8,383 bases of DNA from positions 1 through 8,383 of the forward strand of contig JBKPSR010000168.1 in assembly GCA_046735115.1 (NCBI GenBank), given 5' to 3'. This DNA comes from JACVRW01 sp046735115 (GTDB lineage: Bacteria; Actinomycetota; Thermoleophilia; Solirubrobacterales; Thermoleophilaceae). The notes under the pieces are model-generated. The model was not told where the DNA came from, ran no database searches, and saw nothing but the letters and a program-made list of their open reading frames with translations. Shown here in pieces: positions 5,588 to 8,383 of the stretch (the first letter of the stretch is position 1; the number at the start of each line of letters is the position of its first letter). The translations under genes were made by a program, and so were the position numbers.

Positions 5588-8383
5588 CAGCGATCACCGC
5601 CGGGATTAGGATCCTGCTGGGCCATGGACGTAACCTCCTTGGCTCCGGGGGCGGGCCGTTTGCGCGGCGCCGCCCCGTTGAGTGCGCAGCACCAGACTAG
5701 CGCCGTCACGCAGGCCAGCTTGACGGGGCGATGTCACCGGGCGCCGTCCCAGATGTTCTCGGCGTTCTCTCGGCACCAGCGCTCGAGTTCGGCCACAGGC
5801 ACCACAACGACGCGACCCCTGCGAATCACCTTGATATGCGGCCGCACATAGCGGTCAAAGCTGTCGGGGCTCATCGCGACCATCGACGCGGCGGTTTCGA
5901 GCTTGACCGCGATCGGCTGCGCGGCGACGCTCAGCTTGTCGTTCACGCGGCTGCCCTCCGCATCGCGGGAGGCCGTACAAGCGTTACAACGGTGCCAGTC
6001 GATGTCCCGGAGCGGATCGGGCCTCTGCGTGCCCTGTGGGCGCGCACCCGGCACGCGCCGTCGAAGAACCGGGCGTTGGCGCGGCGTCCTTCCAGGGACC
6101 TTCCGCAGTTGCAGGCGCAGACGCGGCCGACGCTCATGCCGGCCACCCGGCATCGCGGCCTACATGCCCGGAGCTTGGTCCGGGCTCAGGATCGCCGGAG
6201 CTGTCGTCCGGCCCGGCGCGAGTCGCAACAGCGCCACGCCGCGAGCCGCGGCGCCGGAACGTCCGGCCACGTGGCGCACGAGCCCGGGTGCCGCACTTCC
6301 GGCGAACCGGTGCCGGTGCGGCCATAGGCGGCAGTGGGGTTGCGTTCCCCATCGGCGGTGCCTCGGCCGGGAGAACGCTGCCGCCTCGGTATCTGGCGGC
6401 GGGCCTCGGCGCCGAACCCGCGACGGGGATTGCGCTACCCGAGGTGCCGGCCGAAAGATCCGGCACCAGCTCGAGCGGCTGGTGATCGCTGGCCTTGAAC
6501 GGGAGGAACGGCATCGACACGTCGTCGTTCTCGACGGGCCGGACCCGGACGGGCTCGGCGTCGGCGTCGAGCGCGGAGAAGTCGAGGACGCGGAACTTAC
6601 CTGCGGCGCCCATGGTCGCGTCCTGATGAAAGTCGATCCAGCATCCACCGGTTAGTGAATCACGGCTCGCGGCGGCAAAACCTCGACAACTGCGACGACC
6701 CCGTTGCCGGGGCCGCCGAGGGATGATTCTGGGTCGACGCAGGAAACGCGACTGACGGAACGAGGGTACCTGTCGCCGGGGACGGGTCAGCCCGTCGCCC
6801 CAACCGGGCCAAAAATCATTTTGGCCCCACCGGACGTGGAGCGGCAAGTCCCCCACGCTGTCGCCAACGTCTCGTGGGCGTCTTCTAAACGCTGGCGTTT
6901 CGATCGCCTGGCGCAAGTCAAACTTGGGCGTAGACATACGACACTCACCTAGCCTGGATGCGTGCCTCGCGCGCCGCGCATCGCGCCGACCCTCATCCTC
7001 CACGAGGTCGCGCCCGAGCAATGCCTAGAGGGCTTCCATACGGTCCATGTTGCGTCGCCCGATGACCCCGCCCTCCCGCTCCCGTCCCGCTCGTCTCCAA
7101 CTCGATAGCTGGGTCGGTCGGACCGCCGCTATCGCATCTGCCTCGAAGCGGAAGCGCAGGCAACGCTTTGCTGCACATACGGAGCCCTCCCGCTGATCGC
7201 GTATTGCGTTAGCGACAGATCAGCGCGTGACGAGCTTGTGAACGGGGTTGACCTCCGGCTCCGCGGTGGGAGGGGGCTCTTCCCCGGCGAGCTCTCGGAT
7301 CGCTGGAAGCAGGCTCTCCTCGCGAAACCGATCAAAGGCCTCTCGCGTCTCCCACACGGTGATAACGCGCCACCCCTGCTCGACGGGCCCGCCGATGTGG
7401 AGTTCGCATCCCGCAGGAAGCTGGTCGCCTGGCATCACTCTGGTCGTTAGCGCCTCGTACATCTCCGCGTTGAGCCCGGGAGAGACGGCAGACACGACAA
7501 CCGACATGAAGACCTCCTCTCGCTGGTGGCGTCGCCCAGCCTACCCAGCGACATCGGAAGCCTTTGGTCCAGCCACCGCCGCAGACGGTCCGAAGCGAGG
7601 CCGCCCCTTTCGCGTGTTTGGGGCGGCGCCTCGGGCGTCGCAGGCGCGCTGCTGCTTTCGCCTGGAAGCGACCGCCTCGAGCGTGAAGCGCGAAGTGTCG
7701 CAATGCGCGATCAGCGAAAGCCCTCTCAGGCTCGGAGCTCGCTCTCGCATCCATGGGGATGCAGCACTCTTCTACGCGCGATCCCCACGCGAGAGCAACC
7801 GCCCAGCGCACCGAGCACCAGCCCAACCTCGGGGGCGAGCGGGAGGTCGGTGGTCAAGCTGATGACGATGCCGAGCGCCAGTCCGGTCACGACGCCGACG
7901 GCGATCGCGAGTCCGATGCTCATGCGGGGCGAGTCTATGTCGGGCAGAGCGCCGAAGCAGTGATGCTTTGCACGGGAACCGACGCGCTCGCGTGATCCGA
8001 ACCCGTCGGAAACTACGTACGCAATCGCCAGCTGTGGCTCGGATCTAGGACGCGACCTGCGGCGGCGGCGACGGGCCTGGCTGCGCTCGTGGCGGCGCGG
8101 GTAGGGGCTCTGGTCGGCGGGCGAGCAGGTCCGTGCCGAGGGCGCAGAGGCCAATCGTGGCGAGGGCGGCGAGAGTCACCGCGGCGCCCAATCCCGGAGA
8201 GATGACGTCTTCTTGAAGCCCGATCTGTACCACGGCGGCGGGGACGCCGAGTTGGGCCGTGGCGATCAGGCCCGCGGACAGTGGCTGGCGCGTGGCCATT
8301 GCGGCGAAGGCGTGGATGACGAGATTGAGCACGATCAGCGTGGCGGTCACGAGCAGCAGATCGGGGTGGTCGAGCAGCGCGCT

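Overview
The window is GC-rich, almost wholly bacterial-type DNA with short intergenic gaps. It most resembles a chromosome of a high-GC actinobacterium, probably of the Thermoleophilia/Solirubrobacterales type. That assignment is inference. It rests on two NTF2/SnoaL-like genes starting MSQE, a family I know to be greatly expanded there, on actinobacterial-style integrases with a Cys-containing N-terminus, and on strong G/C preference at third codon positions. No rRNA, recognisable tRNA or CRISPR array was seen.

Layout, left to right. (1) 1-1016, minus: the first 338 codons of a ClC-family chloride channel/antiporter, running off the left edge. (2) 1017-1444: no convincing gene; one doubtful small ORF and two strong inverted repeats. 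(3) 1445-2215, minus: a decayed patch holding a 3' gene fragment of unknown identity and a truncated, frameshifted tyrosine recombinase pseudogene. (4) 2303-4044: two plus-strand NTF2/SnoaL-like paralogues, a minus-strand small secreted protein, and a fragment of a third NTF2-like 3' end. The NTF2 units share upstream and downstream sequence, so this looks like a tandem gene cluster that has partly decayed. (5) 4045-4372: gene-free, hairpin-rich, with a 10-bp tandem repeat beside the integrase. (6) 4373-6613, minus: an integration module read in the order unknown 159-aa protein, small Cys protein, excisionase-like HTH protein, 12-codon leader peptide, intact 404-aa tyrosine integrase. The genes are joined by ATGA, GTGA and TGATG junctions, so they are probably one translationally coupled operon. 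(7) 6614-7219: gene-poor, with two perfect palindromic hairpins. (8) 7220-8383, minus: ordinary host-type genes, namely an ABM-like dimeric alpha/beta-barrel protein, a small membrane protein and the C-terminal end of a cation:proton antiporter.

Biologically, ion-transport genes (ClC at left, antiporter at right) flank an accessory island. The island carries one intact integrase/excisionase module and one dead integrase of a different lineage, so it seems to have been hit at least twice. No replication, transfer, capsid or defence gene is visible, so the intact element is either minimal, a remnant, or extends in a way not recognisable here. The most notable observations are the repeated NTF2 unit with a covarying 3' hairpin that keeps a TGGACGA loop, the fully coupled integrase operon with its leader ORF, and the integrase pseudogene whose frameshift falls just before the catalytic tyrosine.
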